From: Skeletonema tropicum
Lineage: Eukaryota; Bacillariophyta; Thalassiosirophyceae; Thalassiosirales; Thalassiosiraceae
NCBI GenBank assembly: GCA_037178625.1
Contig: CM074129.1
Coordinates: 2,976,001 to 3,040,000, forward strand
Length of the DNA: 64,000 nucleotides
Direction of reading: 5' to 3'
The position numbers and the translations under genes are program-made. Below the pieces are notes generated by a model. That model did no database searches. It had not been told where the DNA came from and saw only the letters and a list, made by a program, of their open reading frames with translations. Of this stretch, positions 55,745 to 64,000 are shown one piece after another. Numbering within the stretch: position 1 is the first letter of the stretch; each line of letters begins with the position of its first letter.

Positions 55745-56533
55745 TCAAGACTTTCTACCCCAATCATCTTTACCTTTTCGAACCAATCTCATTCTTTCTG
55801 ATCTGTCATCGCAGGGGCCACAAAATTCCATTACACTCAAGCTATCAATTCTTGCAAATGGGTTGCATGCCTTTTCTATAGCAATCGTAGAAGGAATAGT
55901 CCCTTTCCCACCTGAGTGTATACTCCCCTGCCCCTTCGCCCATTCCAAACGCTTCTTTATTTCTTCGTTGTTTGGTTCACAAAAGCAAGCAAATGCACAA
56001 TTCTTGGCTGTATACTCGTGTCCAACCCAGACATAGGTACTCTCAGGCAAGCCCAAGATCTTATCAAATGCCTCCGTCATCTGAGCTGGAGTACCAGTAT
56101 TAAAGTTTCCAGCACCACTCACAAACATGGTATCCCCGGTAAAGACATGAGCGTCATCAACATGATAACAAACGTGACCTGGAGTGTGACATGGAGTGAA
56201 GAGAACTTTTACTGTTGTATTCGTTCCAATTTTGAAAGTATCCCCGTCCCCCACTTCATGTGTGCATCCTGGCACATCGTCGCCGATTCCTCCGTAGACT
56301 CTGTCAATTGAAGAGACGGCTTTAATTAATTTTAGATTCCCCCCGCTGTGATCCCAATGGTTATGAGTCGTGAGAATAGTGTTGATGGTCGCTCCATTGT
56401 CAGCAGCTGCTTTTTGGATTGCGTCGATATCCACAGGATCGACAGCGGCAGCTTGTTTGGTTTCGTTGTCTACAATGAGATACATGTAGTTGTCCGAAAG
56501 AGCGGGGACTGGGATGACTGTGCAGTTGGCCAT
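55745..56533 (-). CDS. hydroxyacylglutathione hydrolase (glyoxalase II), cytosolic type
   Basis: This single-exon metallo-beta-lactamase-fold enzyme has 262 residues from ATG 56533 (MANCTVIPVPALSDNYMYL); an ATG 21 bp upstream is also in frame. The metal motif THNHWDH, the later histidine in CHTPGHV, the bridging aspartate in FTGDTMF and the histidine in VGHEYT are all present. It hydrolyses S-lactoylglutathione to lactate and glutathione, the second step of methylglyoxal removal. No targeting leader is seen, so a cytosolic location is likely. The C-terminal 25 residues (DDRSERMRLVRKGKDDWGRKS) match the usual end of the family. A second, leader-bearing paralogue lies at 61927. Confidence 0.92.
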   Translation of the reverse strand: MANCTVIPVPALSDNYMYLIVDNETKQAAAVDPVDIDAIQKAAADNGATINTILTTHNHWDHSGGNLKLIKAVSSIDRVYGGIGDDVPGCTHEVGDGDTFKIGTNTTVKVLFTPCHTPGHVCYHVDDAHVFTGDTMFVSGAGNFNTGTPAQMTEAFDKILGLPESTYVWVGHEYTAKNCAFACFCEPNNEEIKKRLEWAKGQGSIHSGGKGTIPSTIAIEKACNPFARIDSLSVMEFCGPCDDRSERMRLVRKGKDDWGRKS

Positions 56534-57060
56534 GATGGTTATGTACATATTCATGAAGAGAATTTTATGGTATGTATTTTTTACTTGCTTCGATTGAGAG
56601 AAGATCTGATCATAAGCACGTAGGAATTCAGTATATTGTGCTTGTCCGTCAGATTTTTTGCTTTTCTCCTTTCAACTTTTTGCCAACACCACGAGATTCT
56701 CTCATGCTTCTCTCATGTCAGGTCTCAGAGACGCTCGGATTGAATATTTAATATTTAAGTTCAACACCATAAAATATTCACTTAGGAGTAGCTTGTTGCA
56801 TTGAATCTATGCGTTGATAACACCACTGACCCATTGATAATAGTTACCACTTAAGTTTCTACTTGAATTGCAGTCTTTAATCGATCGTTGGGACATTTTA
56901 TTGTTGAATTGTATTGCGTCTAGAGACGCAGAGCATTCAACTGAGAAGCTCTGAGAAGGCAAGTTCATCCGGATTTCGCTGGGTCAATCTTCTCTTGGAG
57001 ACACTTCACATTGTATTACGTTATCACACATTTCGTGTCTTTTCATGCATATAGCCATGT
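56534..57060. other. intergenic, promoter of the first glyoxalase II gene
   Basis: This 527-bp AT-rich spacer has no supported gene. The left edge is the promoter of the minus-strand glyoxalase; the right edge is the 3' flank of the membrane-protein gene. Confidence 0.4.
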
Positions 57061-58164
57061 TCAGAATAAATTGCGCAATAGCATGAACCATAATGAGATA
57101 TCAAACCAGATGTGTCCTCCAACGCTTTCAAACCAAGCCTTACATACAAGAGGTTCGAAGAACATCACAGACAAATGAATGATTGCTATGATGACCGGAC
57201 CCATAGCAGTCTTACCATCGTAGAATCCTTCCAACCTCCGCTCATCGTCTTTCTTCAAAAGAAGGGCCCTAGCAGCCAAGACAGGGAGGAAAATGCTCAC
57301 GTTGATGAATGTGAGAGCGAAAGCTTTCTCGTTGATCCCAATTACAAACGCAGCAACTAGACCAAGCCAACCAACAGTTGCAATTGCATCCCATCCTATC
57401 TTTCCTGCCTGATCGAATACTGCCTTGAGACCTAATCTGGAAAATATACTCAAGACAGCCAAAAGACCAACAGTCACAATACTCTCCACCAAACTAATGT
57501 CATCACCCCAAATCTTCCCCGGTTCAGAGGCCGCGAAAAAATGGATTGCGCCATGAAGTAGAGTGAACAAAGCAAACCCGAAGAACATTTCCGAGGTGAT
57601 TTGTCCTCCCCCAATTTTCAAATCTCCTTCTTCTACGAAAGAGTCTTTGTACTTGAAGTAGGAAAATACGACAAGGAGAAGGTCTGCGATGCCACAAAGC
57701 TTTTCAGTTCCGAGACCGAACAAAGTCTTTGATGGTTCTTGCACAAGACAGAAGCCTTGGTCCAAAACATTAATGTCGAAGTTAGGAAAATCACCAAGGT
57801 ACTCCGGATTGGGATGGAGATTGTAGTTCCGCATCGACACAAACCAGATGGCCGTGAATCCACCGACTAAGACAGTCAAGAAAATATCCAAGTAGTAAGT
57901 AAACGCAGGAGAAAGTGACTCTGCCGAACCTCCAGCTAGACGTGTCAGAGATGAGAGAGTCGTTGACTTGGACTTGGACGACGTCTTGGAGTGAGTCTGC
58001 TTTTGTTCAGGCTCACCAAGAACTTCAGTCAATGAAGCCTCACTGGGAAAAGAAGCTTTGCTCTTCCCAACAAAGGTTGTCGGTGCAAGCTTGGCTTCAG
58101 AGACACTTGATAAAGTGGCTAAGGAGAGGAGGAGGACAGCGATGCTACTATTTAAAAGCTTCAT
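57061..58164 (-). CDS. uncharacterised multi-pass membrane protein with signal peptide
   Basis: This single-exon protein of 367 residues has a clear signal peptide (SSIAVLLLSLATLSSVSEA), a Ser/Thr/Lys-rich stretch and then about seven hydrophobic segments: AFTYYLDIFLTVLVGGFTAIW, the IADLLLVVFSYF region, MFFGFALFTLLHGAIHFF, IVTVGLLAVLSIF, IATVGWLGLVAAFVIGI, ALTFINVSIFLPVLAARALL and VIIAIIHLSVMFF. I do not recognise the family. No catalytic or transport motif is visible. It may lie in the plasma membrane or secretory pathway, or in the plastid if the N-terminus is a bipartite leader, though no Phe-type cleavage motif is seen. A decayed copy of its first ~55 codons is at 27758-27923. Confidence 0.7.
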   Translation of the reverse strand: MKLLNSSIAVLLLSLATLSSVSEAKLAPTTFVGKSKASFPSEASLTEVLGEPEQKQTHSKTSSKSKSTTLSSLTRLAGGSAESLSPAFTYYLDIFLTVLVGGFTAIWFVSMRNYNLHPNPEYLGDFPNFDINVLDQGFCLVQEPSKTLFGLGTEKLCGIADLLLVVFSYFKYKDSFVEEGDLKIGGGQITSEMFFGFALFTLLHGAIHFFAASEPGKIWGDDISLVESIVTVGLLAVLSIFSRLGLKAVFDQAGKIGWDAIATVGWLGLVAAFVIGINEKAFALTFINVSIFLPVLAARALLLKKDDERRLEGFYDGKTAMGPVIIAIIHLSVMFFEPLVCKAWFESVGGHIWFDISLWFMLLRNLF

Positions 58165-58246
58165 GGCGTTTTATGCGACGGTCTGCAACAGGATAAAAGA
58201 TATTATTGCTCTGTCAGCTCTGTTCTATATCCCAGATAAATTTCAT

Positions 58247-58633
58247 ACCAGCAGTTTTACTGCTGGTTACCGTAGAAAACTACCAGGCTACGTAGAAATC
58301 CCTTACTAGGTACTGTCCCGGCAGGCTACACAGGCTTCTTCGGGACCAGCCCGAGCCCCTCCAGGTTTAAATTCTTCTTTCTCTACTGACACAGGTGTCT
58401 AGGGAGTAGTGAATAAAATAATCTACATATCTATCTAAAACTGCTGGTAAGGTAATATTAATTCCTATGTACCTTTGCCCCCGTTTTACACACTTAGGTT
58501 CGCTCCTCTTTTTTCCCATTTCCCCCTCCGTACGATGTACGTAGGAACACTATGTTCCTTACCTGCAGTTCAACTGCAGGTAAAGGCCAGACCGCTTTGC
58601 CGCCATTTTCTTACCAGCAGTAAAACTGCAGGT
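58247..58633. repeat. three related short hairpins (accagcag / acctgcag type)
   Basis: Three 20-22-bp palindromes lie in under 400 bp: accagcagttttactgctggt (58247-58267, perfect 8-bp arms), acctgcagttcaactgcaggt (58561-58581, perfect arms) and accagcagtaaaactgcaggt (58613-58633, one mismatch). The similar sequence and spacing suggest copies of one small element or a repeated binding site. Confidence 0.75.
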
Positions 58634-59898
58634 TAAGGTGGAACACAAGTGTTTTTAAGTATTATTCCTACTGTACAATCGCTGTTTTGGCCGTAGCTAG
58701 GTGGTTCGATTCCTTCGTACAAAGGCCGTCGCTAACCGGTACCACTCAAAATCCAACCTCCAAATATTATCATCTTCTTTACACCCTCACCATGATGTCC
58801 TCCACTACTATGGCCACAGTTATGCACATCTAATAAATACACCTATTATACTCGGCTTATCCGATCTTATACATCATAATATAAGCGTCAACGACGGCAA
58901 TACTCAGCTGGTTGATCGAAAATGAAGAAATTAACGTCGCCATCGACGGCATAAAATCCACAACTTTTACCTCCCTTCACCCCTCCCACGGACGTTTACG
59001 TGGTGATACACAGCAAAGGAGAGGGTTTCCTCGCACTCAATCGATATGTATTACTTGGGGGACGTCTTTTGCTACCTGCACTGTTTACAAACATCAACTA
59101 GTACATGATCAAGCACAATTCATCAGTGAGGTGCAATCTATTTTTCTACCCAGAGTGTATGCAATAATCAACTTTGGAAAGAGCCACTAAATGCAAATCA
59201 GTGGTTATTCATGAACCATACGATCACATAATCGCAATAGAAGACTTCTATGTGTTGGCAGTGCAGAATGTTTGTGTTTAATATCAGATATACTATGTTA
59301 TTATTTGTTGGTATTTTATGTAAATTATTAAATAAGTAATACTTGATAAGTATGATGTTCTCCACAACATTCATTATTAATATCACCCCATGGATGTATA
59401 CTATCATAATAATGATATATTGATGCTTCTTGGATCGATATCTACGCCGTTTGCATTAATTGTCAATTGATTGTTGTGTTCGACGGAAACGAATAATTAT
59501 GAATATTTTTGTACGTTGTAGGCGACGTCATATGGCCTTTTCTTCCGCTTCAGAGTGCCAAGGCGTCGTCTATAATCATATTAGAGTCGAGGGAGCGGGT
59601 TGGTTGCCATCGGAAATGGTTTATTGCACCTCCTTGCTGCACAGTAGCGTTGATGTAAAAAAATATAAAAAATATTTTGTCTCAGAGTAGCCGACGTTCC
59701 GGACGACGTAATCGGCGAAGCAGCGGCTGCCAAGACACTGATACCTCCCTATGAATATATAGTATCGATTGTTGCGTCGTGGTGGTATCGTAAGCGGTGG
59801 TAACGATGATTACCCAAGGCATTAGTCGACAACATCAGTTGCGTAGACCAATTTCCGTTACGTCGTGGGCAGGGCTATTTTCTCCTAGGATATGTCGA

Positions 59899-59971
59899 AC
59901 CATGTCGGACTTTTTCGAAGGCGATCTACAAATTGGCTTCTCCGCCTCCAGTATCAAAAGTCCGACATGGT
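59899..59971. repeat. 16-bp perfect inverted repeat
   Basis: The word accatgtcggactttt at 59899-59914 has its exact inverse aaaagtccgacatggt at 59956-59971, separated by 41 bp. Transcribed, it would form a stable stem-loop. Its function is unknown. Confidence 0.85.
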
Positions 59972-60204
59972 TAAGTGCCGATTTTGTACTACTAGGCAGT
60001 CCACAATGGCATCATGGTGGTTGCGTCTTTGGCCGTTTGTGGTTGGTGAATGGTGAGAGAAAGTGCGAGAAGCAACGGTCACATTTGATGCCCGTGGGCA
60101 AAAAGGTTGATGCGTGACTGGATTTGATCGAATTTGAGTTCGCATGGTGGAATACTAATTCCTATCGTAAATCTACAGGCCCATCTTCACAGATAAACAG
60201 CTAG

Positions 60205-61029
60205 AGGAGGTGACTTTTTAAGAAATTAATTTTTTAAGAAAAAACATATCGATAGCGCCAGCTGACCCAAAAATCGGGAAAATATGAGGATTTAGGGGTG
60301 CCGACCATGCAGATCAAAGAGCAAAATGCAGTGATACAAGCCTGTTCCATGGTTTAGATCAAGCTAACACCATTGTAGACCTCTTCAACACTTTCTGTGT
60401 TGTCATTTCTAAAATATCATTACCATTCACATTCTCTGGGATTCCAACATTCTTATGTGCTGGGTGCAGAAACTTTTGTGTAGAATGCATATGTTTTGTC
60501 CCACCTCGTCTCAATTCATCCTCCCTCCTCCAACCACGATTGCCCATGATACTATAATCTTCTAAAGGTTTGTTTGCACGTAATTTGGCAGTGTTGAATG
60601 GAGTGAAAAGCTCTTTGCCGCTGGTGATACGAGGGTTGGTCGACAACATCACATCACTTCCCTAATTTTTGTGTGCGTTTGTGTTGGAATTTTTGTGAAC
60701 TTTAAAGAACCATCCGATGCAGCTTGATGAGAGGAGCATTTTGAGCTACTTTTTAGGAGATAATTTGGTACGTAGGGTTTTTAGAGGGCAAAAAGGGCTG
60801 AAAAGTACCATTTTTCTTAATTTTGTTCACTTTTCTAGCTCTGAGAATTTTGGAAATATTTTTGATATGTCATATCTCAAAAAGTTTTCACTTCTGAAAA
60901 ATCGGATTAATTTTGCTGTGACCTAATAGACGAGACCTTTCATTTGAGCCACTAAAACCAATGATTTGGGAACTTTGGTAAACGCTATAATTTTTTGTAA
61001 AAAACCTTTTCTAAAAACGTCACCTCCTC
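60205..61029. mobile_element. Tc1/mariner-like element remnant, TA target site
   Basis: The terminal inverted repeats are gaggaggtgac at 60205-60215 and gtcacctcctc at 61019-61029, each continued by a run of T or A and each flanked by TA. A minus-strand frame at 60359-60652 (97 residues; PLEDYSIMGNRGWRREDELR) may be the decayed end of a protein, but I cannot place it in a transposase family. The element is 825 bp and cannot be autonomous. Confidence 0.55.
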
Positions 61030-61080
61030 TACTTTTACTTAGCGTTTTTTTACTTGTGTTCCACCTTAAATTTATCTGGG

Positions 61081-61363
61081 ATATCCCTAGTGAGTTTTGA
61101 GGCAGAAATTTCTGTCTCATCCAAAAAGAGGCAGAAATTTCTGTCTCATCCATCGCCAGAAGCCGTTACCGCGAAGTTTTGTCGCGGTGGGAAACGTCGA
61201 GAGGGGTGTGTCCGGCATAACCTAAACCTCAGATTGCTGAGTTAGCCCTTTTATGTTGTACGTAGCTCTTGTATTACACACCTTTTTACTCTTTTTGAGG
61301 AAGATGAGGCAGAAATTTCTGCCTCACCCACAAAATAGGGCCCAAAAAACTCACTAGGGATAT
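61081..61363. mobile_element. 283-bp MITE with 18-bp inverted ends and inner palindromes
   Basis: The ends atatccctagtgagtttt (61081-61098) and aaaactcactagggatat (61346-61363) are exact inverses. Inside are two direct copies of gaggcagaaatttctgtctc (near 61100 and 61127) and one perfect palindrome gaggcagaaatttctgcctc (near 61306), so the inner part also folds back. No coding content is present. Confidence 0.75.
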
Positions 61364-61375
61364 TACAACACTGTA

Positions 61376-61710
61376 CTCCCTCTGTCCCAAAAAAAATGAG
61401 CTATTTGAAGTTAATCGTAGTCCCACAAAAAACTAGCTATTTGACGTACTTATTCCTACGTGAGGTCCTACACAAGTGTCCGAGAGGCCTCTTCATTTTC
61501 ACAATAGGGTTAGATATAAGGATATTTTAACGCCTTTTGTCACAATATCATTACAAATACTTGCTTATTAACAACCTCCAACCTCCATATAATCGTAACC
61601 GGCGTGAAATAAGCTTTCCAACGATGTGCGATAGCAATTTTTTGGACGGAAATTGACCAAATTTTAACTATTTTAAATCAAAAAGCTCATTTTTTGTGGG
61701 ACAGAGGGAG
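61376..61710. mobile_element. 335-bp Stowaway-like MITE, TA target site
   Basis: The element begins CTCCCTCTGTCCCAAAAAAA and ends with the inverse GTGGGACAGAGGGAG; both ends are flanked by TA. CTCCCTC.GT.CC is the well-known start of plant Stowaway MITEs of the Tc1/mariner group. The arms extend about 30 bp inward (tgagct and inverse). It sits 217 bp upstream of the second glyoxalase II start, so it may form part of that gene's promoter region. Confidence 0.85.
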
Positions 61711-61780
61711 TAATATCTTGCGCAGTTATGGCTGGAAAAGATGATGGCTTATCGCTTCGCATCTATCGGAGCATCAGACT

Positions 61781-61815
61781 CCACTCCACTCCACTCCACT
61801 CCACTCCACTCCACT
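61781..61815. repeat. (ccact)7 microsatellite
   Basis: Seven exact tandem copies of ccact lie 112-146 bp upstream of the second glyoxalase II ATG. Confidence 0.95.
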
Positions 61816-61926
61816 CCAACACATTCTGGAATCCTGACTCCGCCCAAACCAACCTCCGAAGTCCAAAACCACTACCACCCACGAAGTAGGTGGCCACAAC
61901 CCACCAACAACATCACCGCAGTCACC

Positions 61927-63073
61927 ATGGTGGCCCTATTACGCCGACCTGCCTCCTTGGCATCAGCGCTATTCACTTTCAGAAGAGTAGCTGCCTTCTC
62001 TACAACGACCGTACCATCAGCTGCCTTTGCTTGCAGACATTCTGAATCACGAAGGAACTTGTCTTCAAAACTGATGGCTGCTGGCTCTTTGGAAGTTGCT
62101 CAATTTCCATGCTTAAGCGATAACTACGGGTGAGTCAAACTAATGCGCTCGTCTCTTGTGTGTTTGAACTGTCCAAATGATTGCATAGCATTACCTACAT
62201 TATCTGATGTACAACATACAGTGTTGAGAAAACAATCACGCTAATGATGGACATGACCAATTTTTGTATTGACCTATCACTGCAACCAAACTACTTTCGA
62301 TCTAATCTAACTCGATTCACTTCTCTCTCATCTATGCACACCGCAGCTATTTAATCCACGACGCGACTACTGGAGAGACAGCAGCGATAGATACACCAGA
62401 TGCAACTGCTTACAAACAAGAATTAGAGAAACGTGGCTGGACACTTACACATATATTGAATACCCATCATCATGCCGATCACGTAGGTGGGAACTCAGAG
62501 TTAAAGACTGAAGGAGTGAAAGTTTACGGTCCTGCCAACGATGGAAGTATCCCAGGTATGGACAATCCCTTATCAGATAGTGATACCCTTTCGTTTGGAG
62601 GTGCAGAGGCCAGGGTCATTGATGTTGGCGGGCACACACTCGGACACATTGCTTTTTACTTCCCCGAAGAAAAAACTGCGTTTGTTGGTGACAGTCTCTT
62701 TTCCCTTGGTTGTGGTCGAATGTTCGAAGGGACTGCCCCTCAGTTTTGGTCATCACTCAAACGGCTACGAGATTTACCTGATGATACAATAATATACTGT
62801 GCTCATGAATATACTGAGAGTAATGCGCGATTCGCAATGAGCGTTGAACCAGGCAATGAACTCCTTGTGAAGAGAGTCGAAGAAATCAAGGCAAAACGTT
62901 CACGTGGTGAACCAACTGTTCCTTCCCTGTTGGGCGAAGAGAAGTTGACAAATCCATTTTTGAGAGGTGACCTAAGTGATGAAATCAGGAAGAACGTTGG
63001 AGCAACCAGTGACGACGACGATGCTACAATCTTCTTAAAGATACGTCAAGGAAAAGATAACTTTCGTGGGTAA
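61927..63073 (+). CDS. glyoxalase II with organelle leader
   Basis: Two exons, 61927..62129 and 62347..63073, flank a 217-nt intron (GTGAGT...CCGCAG), giving 309 residues. The ATG at 61927 (CACCATGG context) starts an Arg/Ala/Ser/Phe-rich leader (LLRRPASLASALFTFRRVAAFS), typical of mitochondrial import. The enzyme core has NTHHHADHVGG (metal site), a histidine in GGHTLGHIAFYF, the bridging aspartate in FVGDSLFSLGCGRMFEG and HEYTESNARFA, and ends with a C-terminal substrate domain. It is closer to the classical GloB/ETHE-type glyoxalase II than the paralogue at 55745. It completes organellar detoxification of methylglyoxal. Confidence 0.93.
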
Positions 63074-63467
63074 TGACTGCAGTTTGGAACCAGCTAACCT
63101 TACGCCCGTTTTATTTCTAAGCGCTAGCTATCAGACTTGACCAAAGATGAAGTCTTTTCTGTATTTGCCTCCGTTTTGTCACAGTGATGATGTCTGAAGA
63201 AGAGAGCAGCTTCGTTTATTGCGCTTGTAATGGCACATGAGCTGAAGACATGTCTTTTGTGACGGTTACCATCTAAATCTTTTCTTTTATCTTTACGCAC
63301 AAAATTATATGCATTGTGAGAAGACATGACATCAGTTGGTGGCTCTTCAAAAATAAAGAGGACTCTGACATGTAAAGATATTTTCAGGTATTGAACGTTT
63401 TGCAAAGAGCACATTCGCAACACCGTAAGCTTGACAGTAATGCAGTAGCGTAGGAAGAGGGAATTTG
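63074..63467. other. intergenic between convergent genes
   Basis: This 394-bp spacer between two convergent 3' ends shows no supported gene. A minus-strand frame at 63124-63492 has no domain. Confidence 0.4.
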
Positions 63468-63767
63468 CTAGGATTGGGCGAAGCGCCCACACACCTCTTC
63501 ATTTGGCAGTGCATCAATATAATCCCAAGCTTCTCTGTAGGCGTCTACAGCCGATATCATCATGGAAGTAACAAGCTCGTGAGGTAGCTTCTGTTCTGCT
63601 GCTGCTAGCTGGTAGGCATACATTTCTGACAGGAGTTGCGGTTTCTCTTTGTGAACTTCTCGAACGAGTTCTGCCCAACGATTCACTACTTTGAACATAT
63701 CACTGACAACGCCAATATAAGCGGTCCCGGCTGGTAAAAGAGTTGTGATCTCTCTTGCTAAACTCAT
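63468..63767 (-). CDS. fragment resembling peptidyl-serine galactosyltransferase-type protein
   Basis: This frame of 99 residues (ATG 63767) has the run LLSEMYAYQLAAAEQKLPHE, then MMISAVDAYREAWDYIDALP. It resembles the end of a glycosyltransferase-like family (SGT1/SERGT1-type), which I recall only loosely. The same frame has a stop just upstream, so the N-terminal catalytic part is missing or lies in exons beyond this reading. It could be a truncated copy or the last exon of a gene extending past the window. Confidence 0.45.
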   Translation of the reverse strand: MSLAREITTLLPAGTAYIGVVSDMFKVVNRWAELVREVHKEKPQLLSEMYAYQLAAAEQKLPHELVTSMMISAVDAYREAWDYIDALPNEEVCGRFAQS

Positions 63768-64000
63768 GAGCTGGACTATTTGGACCTGCTAAGCTTTTGA
63801 ATAAGTCCCGGAATCCAGGGCGAAGGCTGGGCGAAGGTCGGACAAAAAGAGAAGAAAAAAAGCGAGAGATACTTACGTCCTCGCTCATCAAAACAGCGAA
63901 GGTGAACCGTCGTGATGTTGTCACATCATGACATCTTCAATCTGCAGCAAATAGGCGTGCCGGGATAGATATTGGGCGCTTTTCATGGTTTGTTGTGGGC

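Larger units (their letters stand above)
58165..60204. other. 2-kb intergenic stretch with hairpins, no supported gene
   Basis: AT-rich DNA with several short inverted repeats and no convincing gene. Weak coding-like fragments exist near 58912-59190 and 59490-59760, but they are short, lack recognisable domains and are probably decayed sequence. Confidence 0.4.

Overview
The window is nuclear DNA of a diatom, most likely a centric (Thalassiosirales-like) species. The evidence is short GT-AG introns, a tandem DUF6824 protein (a family I know from diatoms), an AP2-type factor with the diatom wording of the domain, a GH18 chitinase with diatom-style Cys-rich repeats, a plastid-type leader on IspE, and a CCDC39/FAP59-like axoneme ruler protein, which fits a lineage with flagellated sperm rather than a pennate diatom. 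Family calls come from reading motifs; no database was searched.

Layout. 0.1-5.6 kb: plastid IspE and a full-length MadBub spindle-checkpoint kinase, both on the minus strand. 5.6-12 kb: a frameshifted F-box/SPRY gene lying between an M6-type secreted metalloprotease gene and a decayed copy of that gene's 3' end, then an RraA-fold gene. 12-17 kb: a 2OG-oxygenase-like protein, a small HEPN-like protein with lipidation signals at both ends, and a three-RRM CELF-like protein. 18-27 kb: an AP2-type factor and a 1,550-residue TPR protein. 27.5-30.5 kb: tRNA-Asn, a relic of a membrane-protein gene whose intact copy sits at 57-58 kb, and a possibly transposon-derived protein. 31-43 kb: a YccV/TPR protein, a chitinase, an OSCA/TMEM63-like channel and, head-to-head with it, CCDC39. 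43-51 kb: a Pro-rich secreted protein, a hAT-like MITE, a DUF6824 protein, a sulfotransferase and an uncharacterised KOW/SH3-like protein. 51-55.4 kb: a foldback MITE and a 14-copy ~185-bp satellite. 55.7-64 kb: two glyoxalase II genes (one cytosolic, one with an organelle leader), a membrane protein, a repeat-rich stretch holding three more inverted-repeat elements, and a glycosyltransferase fragment.

There are no operons; genes are single units, several in divergent or convergent pairs. The most interesting points are the MadBub with six ABBA motifs plus KEN, GLEBS and kinase modules, the doubly lipid-tagged HEPN-like protein, the two in-frame TAG codons in the M6 protease, the satellite array, and a cluster of MITEs with readable target-site duplications.

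Five genes (F-box/SPRY, RraA, AP2, TPR, OSCA) show single-base frame breaks, most in short homopolymer runs. Allowing one base at each restores a whole-codon length every time. This pattern looks more like residual assembly error than five pseudogenes.
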